Assembly (NCBI GenBank): GCA_005889275.1
Contig: VBFI01000057.1
Location: 1-39,638 of the forward strand
DNA length: 39,638 nucleotides
Direction of reading: 5' to 3'
Origin: Chloroflexota bacterium
GTDB lineage: Bacteria; Chloroflexota; Limnocylindria; P2-11E
Below, piece after piece: positions 15,212-23,715 of this stretch. The notes under the pieces were generated by a model. That model saw nothing but the letters and a program-made list of their open reading frames with translations. It had not been told where the DNA came from and did not search any database. Position 1 is the first letter of the stretch, and each line of letters opens with the position of its first letter. Both the position numbers and the translations under genes were made by a program.

Positions 15212-15856
15212 ATGTACGTCAAGAGAGCGCCGGGAAGCCTCGCCGAACCCTGGCGCGTCGCCCTCGCTGAAGCGTGGGACGCGTACGCGGCAGGCACGGT
15301 CCCGGTGGGCGCGGTCGTCGTCGACGTCGCGGGCCGGGTGGTGTGCCGCGGACGGAATCGGGTCCTCGATTCGGCCGTGGCGGGGCAGATTGGCAAGTCC
15401 CGCCTCGCACATGCCGAGGTGAACGCGCTGCTGGGACTCGCCGGGACGACGCTCGACCCGCGGGGGCTCGCCCTGTACACCACGCTCGAGCCCTGCCCCC
15501 TCTGCGTTGGCGCGATCGTGATGGCGAACGTCCGGGCGATCCATTACGCGGCGCGCGAGTCGTTCACCGGGAGCATCGGGCTCCTCGACGCGACCCCGTA
15601 TCTGCGAAGCAAGGCGATCGTCGTGCATCCGCCCGCCGATCCGATGGTCGAGGCGGTGATCACGGCGATGGCGGTCGAGTTCCATCTCCGCGTCGGCGGA
15701 CCGAGGGTGCGGGAGCTCGTCTCCGGCTCGTTCGCGGTCCATCCCGGCGCCGTGCGGCTCGCCGAGCGCCTCGCCGCGGGTGGCGACTGGGAGCGCCTTC
15801 GCCAGATGCCCGCCCAAGAGGGGTTCGCGCATCTGGCCCGAGGACTAGACTCGTAG
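15212..15856 (+). CDS. Nucleoside/cytidine-type deaminase
   Basis: A 214-residue cytoplasmic zinc hydrolase of the CMP/dCMP deaminase fold. The zinc ligands are visible: H67-A-E69 in AHAEVNALL, with E69 the proton shuttle, and PCPLC (94-98) in TTLEPCPLCVGAIVMANV. This pattern is shared by guanine, cytosine and tRNA adenosine (TadA) deaminases. The C-terminal 70 residues are longer than in TadA and do not show a clear known domain, so I do not give a symbol. The start ATG (15212) has no Shine-Dalgarno and lies just after the AT-rich divergent gap. The stop at 15856 directly precedes the ileS leader. Confidence 0.88.
   Translation: MYVKRAPGSLAEPWRVALAEAWDAYAAGTVPVGAVVVDVAGRVVCRGRNRVLDSAVAGQIGKSRLAHAEVNALLGLAGTTLDPRGLALYTTLEPCPLCVGAIVMANVRAIHYAARESFTGSIGLLDATPYLRSKAIVVHPPADPMVEAVITAMAVEFHLRVGGPRVRELVSGSFAVHPGAVRLAERLAAGGDWERLRQMPAQEGFAHLARGLDS
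15846..15851 (+). promoter_or_regulatory. ileS: Possible -10 of the ileS leader
   Basis: TAGACT at 15846-15851 sits just before the T-box leader, and a weak TTCGCG box lies 16 bases upstream (15824-15829). Transcription would start near 15858, giving a leader of about 210 bases. It overlaps the end of the deaminase gene. The match is modest. Confidence 0.35.
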
Positions 15857-15859
15857 GCA

Positions 15860-16060
15860 GAGACGCGTGAGGGGCCATCGACCCCGAGTCGCCGGAAGAA
15901 AGCCGCGGCGCGGCGATTAGACCCGGCCGGAGCGGCACTCCGTTAGCAACCGCGGACGTTGAACACGACGTCGTAGTGAGTGGGCGCGAGGCTCGCGCCA
16001 ACTCGGGTGGTACCGCGGCTTCCGCCGTCCCGAGCGTTCGGGACGGCGTTTTGTTTTGTT
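15860..16060 (+). promoter_or_regulatory. ileS: ileS T-box riboswitch leader
   Basis: The leader has an apparent ultrashort stem I: GGGG (15871-15874) pairs with CCCC (15882-15885), and the loop CCATCGA carries ATC (15877-15879), an isoleucine codon, as specifier. Small hairpins follow, e.g. CGGAG/CTCCG near 15928 and GACGT/ACGTC near 15956. Stem III is GGCGCG/CGCGCC (15983-15999) and the T-box TGGTACCGCG lies at 16008-16017. A strong terminator comes next. Uncharged tRNA-Ile would bind and favour the antiterminator. Ultrashort stem I is known from actinobacterial ileS leaders, where control is usually on translation; here the terminator points to control of transcription. Confidence 0.85.
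16024..16060 (+). terminator. ileS: Rho-independent terminator of the ileS T-box
   Basis: The 10-bp stem GCCGTCCCGA (16024-16033) and TCGGGACGGC (16038-16047) with loop GCGT is followed by GTTTTGTTTTGTT. Its 5' arm follows the T-box directly, the usual arrangement for switching between terminator and antiterminator. The Shine-Dalgarno of ileS (GGAGG, 16061-16065) begins right after the T-tract. Confidence 0.93.
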
Positions 16061-16069
16061 GGAGGCGAC

Positions 16070-19067
16070 GTGGCGAAGGCGAGCGAAAAGGCAGCGGAGC
16101 GGACTCGATTCCGGCCGGTCGGGCCGAAGCTCGACCTGCCCGAGCTCGAGCATCGCGTACTCGACCTCTGGGAGCGCGAGCAGAGCTTCGCTGCGCTCCG
16201 AAAGAAGAATGCCGGCGGCCCGCGGTTCTCCTTCATCGACGGTCCGATCACCGCGAACGTCGAGGCCATGGGCGTCCACAGCATGTGGGCGCGGACCTAC
16301 AAGGACCTGTACCAGCGGTACAAGGCGATGCTCGGCTACGACCAGCGCTACCAGAACGGCTTCGACTGCCAGGGTCTCTGGGTCGAAGTGCAGGTCGAGC
16401 GCGAGCTGAACCTCAACAGCAAGCGGGATATCGAGACGTACGGGATCGCGAAATTCTCCGAGGCTTGTCGCCAGCGCGTGGACCGATCCGCCGTGGCCAT
16501 CACCAAGCACTCGATCCGGATGGGTCAGTGGATGGACTGGGCGAACTCGTACTACACGTACAGCGATCTGAACATCTCGCACATCTGGCACGTGCTGAAG
16601 CTCGTGCACGAGAAGGGCTGGCTCTACAAGGGTCATCGCTCGATGCCCTGGTGCGCGCGGTGTGGCACCGCTTTGTCGCAGCACGAGATGACGATGAGCG
16701 ACAGCTATCGCGAGATGACGCACTTGTCCGTGTATGTCCGATTCCCGATCGAAGGGAAGGAGCGCCAGTCGTTCTTGGTCTGGACGACGACCCCGTGGAC
16801 CCTTCCCGCGAATGTCTCCCTCGCCGTCAACCCCGAGCTCGACTACGTGCGCGCCAAGGTCGGGGACGAGGTGCTCATCGTTTCGCAGGAGACGTTCGAG
16901 CAGGCGAAGTGGCCTGACGCGAAGGTCCTGGAAACGCTCAACCGAGAAGCTTCCGGTCCTCGTGCCCATCGATGAGATGGCGCGCTTCGTCGCCGGGTAC
17001 GGCTGGCTCGAGGGGAAAGAAGCGCGCGACGTCGCACGCGAGATCGCGGACGACCTACAAAGGCGCGGGCTGCTGTTCCGCGCGGCCGACTACACACACC
17101 GCTACCCGGAGTGCTGGCGCTGCCATGAGGAGATCGTCTTCCGCGTGGCCGACGAGTGGTTCATCTCGATGGACGATCTGCGGCCGAAGCTCATCGACGC
17201 GGCGGCCAAGGTCACCTGGCTGCCTCCGGCCGCGGGCCGCCGGATGCAGAACTGGCTCCAGAACATGGGCGACTGGAACATCAGCCGGAAGCGGTACTGG
17301 GGCCTGCCTCTTCCTTTCTATACGTGCGCGAACGGGCATTTCTTCGTGCTCGGCTCGGAAGAGGAGCTTCGCGAGCGGGCGCGGGCCGGCTTGGAGAAGC
17401 TCCGGGAGCTGCACCGGCCGTGGATCGATGACGTGATCGTCCGGTGCCCGGAGTGCGCCGCGGACAGCAAGCGGGTGAAGGAAGTCGGCGACTGCTGGCT
17501 CGACGCCGGCGTCGTTCCCTTCTCCACGCTCGATTGGCTCCACGACCGCGCGTACTGGGAGCAGTGGTTTCCCGCCGACTACATCGTGGAGATGGTCGAG
17601 CAGGTCCGCCTCTGGTTCTACTCGCAGCTCTTCTTCTCGGTCGTTCTCACGGGCGAGGCGCCGTATCGCGTTTGTCAGTCGTTCCAGCCGATGCTCGCCG
17701 CGCCCGGGCAGGAATTCCACAAGTCGGGCGGCAACATGGTCGACAGCTACGAGGCCTGCGAGCTCGTGGGCGCGGACTCACTCCGCTGGTTGTTCGCGAG
17801 GCAGGACCTGCAGGAGATCATGTATTTCGGCTGGGCTCCACTCGAGGAGTTCAAGCGGAAGCTGCTCGTCCTTTGGAACACGTACTCGTTCTTCGTGACG
17901 TACGCGAACCTCGACGACTTCGATCCGACCGAGCGCCCGGTCCCACCGGCGGATCGGCCGCTGATGGATCGCTGGCTCCTCTCGGCGCTCGCGCGGCTGG
18001 TCGCGCAGTCGCGCGCGGCGCTCGACGCCTATGACGCGCGCAGCGCGCTCTTCAGCATCGAGGCCTTCTGGGACGACCTGTCGACGTGGTACCTGCGGCG
18101 GAACCGGGCGCGCTTCTGGAAGGAGCGTTCGCACCGCGATTCGCTCGCCGCATACCAGACGCTCTTCGAGGCGCTGACCACGCTCACCGGGCTGATCGCA
18201 CCGGTCATGCCGTTCCTCGCGGAGGACATGTACCAGGGCCTCGTCCGCGGAGCCGTGCCCCAGGCCGAGGCGTCCGTGCACCACACGGCGTATCCCCTGG
18301 AGCGCCCGGAGCGTCTCGACGAGGACCTCGAGCGGCGGATGCGCGCGGCACGACGCGTCGTGGAGCTCGGCCGCGCCGCGCGTTCGTCGGCGGGTGTGAA
18401 GACGCGGACGCCGCTCGGAAAGCTGATCGTCGTGTTCGACGCGCAGGACCGCGATCGCGGCCAGCTCGACGAGCGCTCGGAGCTCGCCGACATCGTGAAG
18501 GACGAGCTCAACGTGAAGAGCGTCGAGATCCGCGATCGGGCCGAGGGTTTGGTGAAGGAGACCGTGAAGCCGGACCTCAAGGTGCTCGGCCCGAAGCTGG
18601 GCAAGGATCTCCCGCGCGTGCGGCAGGCTCTCGCCGAGGGCCGGTACGAGCGGCGCGATGGCACGATCGCGGTCGAGGGTTTCGTCCTCGCCGACACGGA
18701 GGTCCTCGTCTCGCATGAGGGCGTGGCCGGCCACGCCGTCGCGCGCGACGCGGGCGCAACCGTCGCGCTCGAGACCAAGCTCACCGCCGAGCTCGAGCTC
18801 GAGGGATTGGCTCGCGAGCTCGCGCACCATTTGAACAACATGCGGAAGGAAGCCGGCCTCGAGATCTCCGATCGGATCGCGCTCCGGTACGCGGGTCCGA
18901 TCGCGACCGCGCTCGAGCGGCACCGCGATTTTGTCGCGGAGGAGTCGCTCGCGACGAGCGTGCGGCCCGGGCTCGCCGGGCGCGGCCACGCGTGGCGGGG
19001 GACGTTGAACGGTGTGGCCGGCGAGCTCGAGATCGAAAAGGATCCATCGGCGCGCCCTGCCCGATAG
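16070..19067 (+). pseudogene. ileS: Isoleucyl-tRNA synthetase, frame-broken in the editing domain
   Basis: The gene charges tRNA-Ile. It starts with GTG at 16070, four bases after GGAGG. The first part (about 290 codons) has DGPITANVEAMGVHSMW in place of HIGH, RTYKDLYQRY and NGFDCQGLWVE, and ends its frame with TGA at 16973-16975. The rest continues in the next frame from near 16944: LPVLVPIDE, YPECWRC, the WFISMDDL region, KRYWGLPLPFY, the KMSKS-type HKSGGNMV, a tRNA-binding C-terminus and the end at 19067. At the switch, the part of the editing domain with the GTGIVHxAP motif is missing, so some 80-100 residues seem deleted as well as one base out of phase. An essential gene should not be broken, so an assembly error or a second copy elsewhere is possible. 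Confidence 0.85.
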
Positions 19068-19082
19068 TCGGTCGATCCGCGC

Positions 19083-19099
19083 GACCGGCTTCGCCGGTC
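19083..19099. terminator. Hairpin between convergent ileS and SHOCT gene
   Basis: GACCGGC (19083-19089) and GCCGGTC (19093-19099) form a 7-bp hairpin with loop TTC in the 30-bp gap between the two convergent genes. It has no T-tract on either strand, so it may end or stabilise transcripts in both directions without being a textbook terminator. Confidence 0.45.
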
Positions 19100-20300
19100 A
19101 GATGCCCAGGATCCGCTTCTTCTTCGCCGCGAACTCCTCGTCGGTAAGGATCCCGCGGCCGTGGAGCTCCGCGAGGCTCACGAGATCGTCGATCGCCGAG
19201 CGGGCGCCTGGACCCCGCTTCGCCTTGACCCGGTGGTCGACGGATTCCTGCAGCCGGTTCTTGATCGGCGTGAACACCGTCGCGAGCACGAAGAGCGTCG
19301 CGACGATCGCGATGTCGGAGCCCTGGCCCGTCGTCGCGACGAACAGCCGCTGGAAGAACGCCACCGCCCCCGTGTAGACGCCCGCGAGGACCGCGGTGAG
19401 CAGCGCGTAGACGATCGTCTTGTTGATGATCAGGTCGATGTCGTAGAGGCGGTGTCGCAGGATCGCGGTACCCACCGCGACGGGCAGCGCGGTCAGCGCC
19501 AGGACCGCGAGCGGCTCGTTGACCGGGGCGAGCACCGGGAGGATCTTCGCGAGGGAGCTGACCAGGAACGAGAGCGTCATCAGCGCCGCCCCGTACGCGA
19601 ACCATTTGAGCTGCTGGCGTCGCACACCGTTCGCCGTGCGTAGGCGGAAAACGAGCGCCGCGGCGCCGAACCCCACGACCACGAGCAGCAGCGGCTCGAG
19701 CACCATGTCCGCGACGTTGAAGACGTCGGCGTACGCGTCCAGCCCGAACGGATTGCGGATGGACGGGTACCCCGCGTTGGCGTAGGTCGTCGGCGCGAAC
19801 ATCGTCGTGAGCACCGCAAGACAGACGACGGCCCCGGCGCCGAATGCGGCAGGGCGCCAGCGCGGCGAGGGGAGGTGGCCGTCGGGAAAGAGGAGCGGAA
19901 GGAAGAGCCCGACCACCGCGATCGCGGGGAGCTGTGCCCAAAGGCCGAACCAGGCCGCGGCGTACCCGAAGGGAAGCGTCCCCGGCGCCACGACCAGCGC
20001 CTGAACGGCGTACTCGCCGGCGAAGAAGGCCAATCCGAAGCTCAGCGCCGCGATGCAGAACATCCAACCGATCACGTGTCGTGGCTGGCTGCTCAGGACG
20101 AGCGCGCCGATCACGGCGTACGCGAGCACCGCCACGGAGAGCCAAAGCTCGAGAAACCCGGGGCGGCCGACGTGCGCCCTCTCGAGGGCGAGGCTCGCGA
20201 CGCCAAGGACGACGTACCCGGCGACGATCGACCAGCCGACGATCGCGGCGCGCGAAATGCCGGCCCGGCGCGGAAGGACCGCCGCGGTGGAGGTTGCCAT
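19098..20300 (-). CDS. Membrane protein: kinase-like sensor region with C-terminal SHOCT domain
   Basis: A 400-residue protein with about nine to ten helices. The sequence ANGVRRQQLKWFAYGAAL, then ILRHRLYDIDLIINKTIVYA and SVDHRVKAKR, is what I know as the N-terminal membrane region of a group of actinobacterial/Chloroflexota histidine kinases, just before their dimerization and kinase domains. Here no kinase follows. The last 30 residues (DDLVSLAELHGRGILTDEEF...) are instead a SHOCT domain (short C-terminal domain). The ATG start is at 20298-20300, 23 bases after the TetR stop on the same strand. Function is unknown; the TetR neighbour may control it. Confidence 0.82.
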   Translation of the reverse strand: MATSTAAVLPRRAGISRAAIVGWSIVAGYVVLGVASLALERAHVGRPGFLELWLSVAVLAYAVIGALVLSSQPRHVIGWMFCIAALSFGLAFFAGEYAVQALVVAPGTLPFGYAAAWFGLWAQLPAIAVVGLFLPLLFPDGHLPSPRWRPAAFGAGAVVCLAVLTTMFAPTTYANAGYPSIRNPFGLDAYADVFNVADMVLEPLLLVVVGFGAAALVFRLRTANGVRRQQLKWFAYGAALMTLSFLVSSLAKILPVLAPVNEPLAVLALTALPVAVGTAILRHRLYDIDLIINKTIVYALLTAVLAGVYTGAVAFFQRLFVATTGQGSDIAIVATLFVLATVFTPIKNRLQESVDHRVKAKRGPGARSAIDDLVSLAELHGRGILTDEEFAAKKKRILGI

Positions 20301-20323
20301 GCAGAGAGCCTACGCGCGGGTCG

Positions 20324-20917
20324 TTAGACCAGCGCCGCCCTGAGCGCCGACGAGACGAGGCGAGGCGCGCGCCGACGCCCCGGTCCGGTGAGCGCTGTTC
20401 GCCACGTCGGATAGGAGAGGAGCGCGTGCGCGAGCGCGATGGCGTCGGTCGCGCGCATGCGCAGCGCACCGCGGCGCGCGAGGTCGTTCAGCGTGCGCGC
20501 GATGATCCCGAGGCGGACCGCGTCGAGCTCGCGGAGAAGCGCGGCCACGCGGCGTGGCAATGCCCCGTCGACGAGCGTCTCGAGGAGGACCGATTCGGCG
20601 CGGTACTCCCGCTCGTGCATCGCGATGAGCTCTCCGAGCACGGCGTCGGCCGTCTCGCCGCGCGCACGCCATCGCTCGATGCGCCCGATGAGCGCCTCGG
20701 CTCGGCCGCGCAGCGCGTCCTCGACGAGACGCTCCTTCGTCGGGGCGTGCAGATAGACGGTGCGTGTGGCGACGCGGGCGCGCCGGGCGACCTCTGCGAT
20801 TCGGAGCGCGGCGTACCCACCGCGCGCGACCTCGCGCAGCGTCGCACCTTCGATCGCGGCGGCCGTGCGAGCGGTCCGCTTCGCACGTTCGCGTTGCACG
20901 TAGCGTCGGGTATTCAT
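20324..20917 (-). CDS. TetR/AcrR family transcriptional regulator
   Basis: A 197-residue DNA-binding regulator. The N-terminal helix-turn-helix is around residues 22-66: EGATLREVARGGYAALRIAE, then VARRARVATRTVYLHAPTKE. This is the usual TetR pattern. The C-terminal helices form a ligand pocket of unknown specificity. The start is ATG at 20915-20917; the longer frame to 21790 is antisense to fabD and rejected. It is divergent from fabD across 63 bp and is followed by the SHOCT membrane gene, so it probably controls itself and that gene, and perhaps the fab operon. Confidence 0.88.
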   Translation of the reverse strand: MNTRRYVQRERAKRTARTAAAIEGATLREVARGGYAALRIAEVARRARVATRTVYLHAPTKERLVEDALRGRAEALIGRIERWRARGETADAVLGELIAMHEREYRAESVLLETLVDGALPRRVAALLRELDAVRLGIIARTLNDLARRGALRMRATDAIALAHALLSYPTWRTALTGPGRRRAPRLVSSALRAALV

Positions 20918-20980
20918 TGCATCTGAAGTGTACGCAATATCGGTCGCCCCGGAGGCCTTTCCGTTATCGTTGCATGTCTC

Positions 20981-21997
20981 GTGGGCGACTTGGCGTTCGT
21001 CTTCCCCGGGCAAGGTTCGCAGATCGTCGGCATGGGCCGCGCGGTCTACGAATCCTCGGCGCGCGCCCGCGAGACCTTCGACGAGGCCAACCGGACGCTG
21101 GGCTACGACCTGGCGAAGCTCTGCTTCGAGGGTCCAGCGGAGCGGCTCGACGACACGACCTACGCCCAGCCGGCGGTCCTCGCGACCAGCATCGCGATCC
21201 TCGAGGCCCTCATCGAAACGGTGAACGAGAAGCTCGGTCACCGGGTGACCGGTGGCGGCGAGCCCCGGGGCGTCGCCTCGCTGCCGGTCGGGCTCCGTCC
21301 CCGGTTCGTGGCCGGCCACTCCCTCGGCGAGTTCACGGCGCTCGTCGCCGGTGGGGTCCTCACGTTCCAGGAGGCGTTGCGTCTGGTCGCCGAGCGCGGG
21401 CACCTGGCGGCGTCGCGTGGCGCGAAGGGGGCGATGGCGGCGATCATCGGCATGCCGGCCGACGAGGTCGACCGCGTGATCAACGAGACGCTCCCGCTCG
21501 GCAGCGCAGTCGTCGCGAACGACAACGGCCCGTCCCAGGTGACCATCGCCGGCGATCGGGAGAGCGTCGCTCGCGTGAGCGAGGTGCTCGCGCGCAGCGG
21601 CGCCCGCAAGGTCGTCCAGCTGCGCATCTCCGCGCCGTTCCACTTTCCGGACATGGGTCGGATCGGTCCCGATCTCGCCGCGTTCATGCGGACGCTGCAC
21701 TTCCGCGAGCCGGTCGTCCCGATCGTCGCGAACATCAGCGCGCTGCCGCACGCCTCGGCGAGCGTGATCCCCGACGCTCTGGTCCGCCATCTGTCGCAGC
21801 GTGTGGAATGGCTGCGCTCGGTGCGGTACATGGCCGAGCGGGGCGCGTCGACGTTCGTCGAGATCGGCGCCGGTCAGGTGGTCAACGGGCTGGTGAAGCG
21901 GATCGCCGACGTCAAGCTGCTGAACGTGTCCGACCCGCTTTCGATCTCCGGGGCGCTCGGCGCGCTCAGGGAGCGGGCCGCCGGAGCGCGCCCGTGA
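20981..21997 (+). CDS. fabD: Malonyl-CoA:ACP transacylase
   Basis: A cytoplasmic enzyme of fatty acid synthesis (338 residues) that moves malonyl from CoA to acyl carrier protein. FPGQGSQIVGMG (residues 8-19) is the N-terminal signature, GHSLGE (112-117) holds the catalytic Ser114, and H221 in APFHF is the second catalytic residue. An insertion of about 25 residues (80-107) before GHSLGE is longer than in most FabD. The GTG start at 20981 begins the first gene of a long plus-strand operon. The stop overlaps the fabF start (GTGA). Confidence 0.93.
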   Translation: MGDLAFVFPGQGSQIVGMGRAVYESSARARETFDEANRTLGYDLAKLCFEGPAERLDDTTYAQPAVLATSIAILEALIETVNEKLGHRVTGGGEPRGVASLPVGLRPRFVAGHSLGEFTALVAGGVLTFQEALRLVAERGHLAASRGAKGAMAAIIGMPADEVDRVINETLPLGSAVVANDNGPSQVTIAGDRESVARVSEVLARSGARKVVQLRISAPFHFPDMGRIGPDLAAFMRTLHFREPVVPIVANISALPHASASVIPDALVRHLSQRVEWLRSVRYMAERGASTFVEIGAGQVVNGLVKRIADVKLLNVSDPLSISGALGALRERAAGARP

Positions 21998-23229
21998 CGA
22001 GGCGCATCGTCGTCACCGGGCTCGGCGCGGTGACGCCCGTCGGGCTCGACGTCGCGAGCACGTGGGACTCGCTCATCCACGGCCGCAGCGGTATCGCCCG
22101 GATCAGCCGTTTCGATCCGGCGCCCTATGAGACGCAGATCGCGGGCGAGGTGAAGGGGTTCGAGCCAGGGAAATACCTCGACCGCAAGGACGTGCGGCGT
22201 ACCGACCGTTTCGCGCAGTACGCGGTCGCCGCCGCGGCGCAGGCGTTGGACGATGCCGGCCTGAAAGGTGGCGGAGCCGACCGCGACCGCATCGGGGTCG
22301 CGATCGCGACCGGCGTGGGCGGGATCGAGACCCTCATCGACCAGGTTCTGCTGATGAAAGAGCGCGGTCCGTCGCGGCTCTCGCCGTTCCTGGTGCCCAT
22401 GCTCATGGCGAACGCCGGTTCCGCGCAGATCTCGATGCAGTTCGACCTTCGCGGCCCGAGCCTGACGCACGTCTCCGCCTGCGCGTCGAGCGCACACTCG
22501 ATCGGCGAGTGCGCCGAGCTCATCCGTCGCGGCCAGGCCGACGTCATGGTGTCCGGCGGTGCGGAGGCGGCCGTCCTGCCGCTTCCGATCGGCGCGTTCG
22601 CGACGATGCACGCCATGAGCCGGCGGAACGACGCTCCGGAACGGGCGTCGCGGCCCTTCGACAAGGACCGCGACGGCTTCGTCCTGTCGGAGGGCGCGGC
22701 CGTCCTCGTGCTCGAGGAGCGCGAGCGCGCGGTGGCGCGCGGCGTGCGGATCTACGGCGAGGTGGTCGGCTACGGCGCGACCGCGGACGCGTATCACATC
22801 ACCTCTCCCTCGCCCGAAGGCGAAGGGAACGCGCGAGCGATGCAGATGGCCCTGGACGAGGCCGGCATGAAGGCGACTCAGATCGACTACATCAACGCGC
22901 ACGGCACCTCGACTCAGCCGAACGATCGTGAGGAGACCGCCGCGATCAAGCACGTGTTCGGCGAACACGCGCACAAGCTGATGGTCTCCTCGACGAAGTC
23001 GATGACCGGCCACTTGCTCGGTGCGGCCGGGGCGCTCGAGGCGATGGCGTGCCTCCTCGCGCTCCGTGACGGCTGCATCCCGCCGACGATCAATTACGAG
23101 ACACCGGATCCGGCGCTCGACCTCGACTACGTGCCGAATCAGGCGCGGACGCGCCCGATCAAGACCGCGCTTTCAAACTCGATGGGGTTCGGCGGCCACA
23201 ACGCCTCGCTGATCTTCACGCGTCCCTAG
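21994..23229 (+). CDS. fabF: Beta-ketoacyl-ACP synthase II
   Basis: The elongating condensing enzyme of type II fatty acid synthesis (411 residues, cytoplasmic). Catalytic triad: C163 in VSACASSAHS, H303 in INAHGTST and H340 in STKSMTGHLLGAAG, with K335. VVTGLGAVTPVG at the start and the C-terminal NSMGFGGHNASLIF are also typical. The start GTG at 21994 overlaps the fabD stop. No acyl carrier protein gene lies between fabD, fabF and fabG, where it commonly sits; it must be elsewhere. Confidence 0.95.
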   Translation: MTRRIVVTGLGAVTPVGLDVASTWDSLIHGRSGIARISRFDPAPYETQIAGEVKGFEPGKYLDRKDVRRTDRFAQYAVAAAAQALDDAGLKGGGADRDRIGVAIATGVGGIETLIDQVLLMKERGPSRLSPFLVPMLMANAGSAQISMQFDLRGPSLTHVSACASSAHSIGECAELIRRGQADVMVSGGAEAAVLPLPIGAFATMHAMSRRNDAPERASRPFDKDRDGFVLSEGAAVLVLEERERAVARGVRIYGEVVGYGATADAYHITSPSPEGEGNARAMQMALDEAGMKATQIDYINAHGTSTQPNDREETAAIKHVFGEHAHKLMVSSTKSMTGHLLGAAGALEAMACLLALRDGCIPPTINYETPDPALDLDYVPNQARTRPIKTALSNSMGFGGHNASLIFTRP

Positions 23230-23269
23230 AGGACTTCCCGCCTGGCACTCCGGCTGCACGGCGGTGGTC

Positions 23270-23692
23270 ATGCCCACCCGAAACGGTGGCTCGTCGCGCC
23301 CGCCCGAGGAGTGGAAGAGTGGCGGCGAGCCGATGACCGAGGCGCAGGCCTCGTTCCTCAAGCGGCTCTCCGAGGACGCCGGCGAACCATTTGACCCGAA
23401 CCTGAGCAAAGCCGACGCCTCGAAACGGATCGACGAGCTCCGGAAGCCGGGCGGCGGGTCCGCCCGGCCGGCCCGTCGGGCTCGCAAGTCGGGGCCGGCG
23501 ACGGAGCCGCGGCAGACCGAGGAAGGCACCGGGATGACGGCCGCCCAGGCCGCGTATCTGAAGGAGCTCGTGGACGAGGAAGGCGGCGAGTTCACCCCCG
23601 GCCTCACGAAGGAGGAGGCGGCGCGGCGTATCGGGGAGCTCTTGATCAAGCAGATGGCGAGGTCGTCTCCGACAGAACCCTCGCGTCGCTGA
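23270..23692 (+). CDS. Small protein with two DUF3072-like repeats
   Basis: A 140-residue protein made of two similar segments: PMTEAQASFLKRLSEDAGEP with ADASKRIDELRK at about 22-60, and MTAAQAAYLKELVDEEGGEF with EEAARRIGELLIKQ at about 88-130, joined by a basic, Pro/Gly/Ala-rich linker. Both match my recollection of DUF3072 (short helical domain of unknown function, common in Actinobacteria). The ATG at 23270 is likely; GTG at 23264 is an alternative with the same frame. No strong Shine-Dalgarno is seen. It lies between fabF and fabG, in the operon but with looser spacing (40 and 23 bp). Function is unknown. Confidence 0.75.
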   Translation: MPTRNGGSSRPPEEWKSGGEPMTEAQASFLKRLSEDAGEPFDPNLSKADASKRIDELRKPGGGSARPARRARKSGPATEPRQTEEGTGMTAAQAAYLKELVDEEGGEFTPGLTKEEAARRIGELLIKQMARSSPTEPSRR

Positions 23693-23715
23693 CCCCTGCT
23701 ACTTTTCGGCGCCGC

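Noticed and set aside
16734-16975. Programmed frameshift in ileS
   Set aside because: There is no slippery site, and a stretch of the editing domain is missing as well, so a simple shift would not restore the normal protein.
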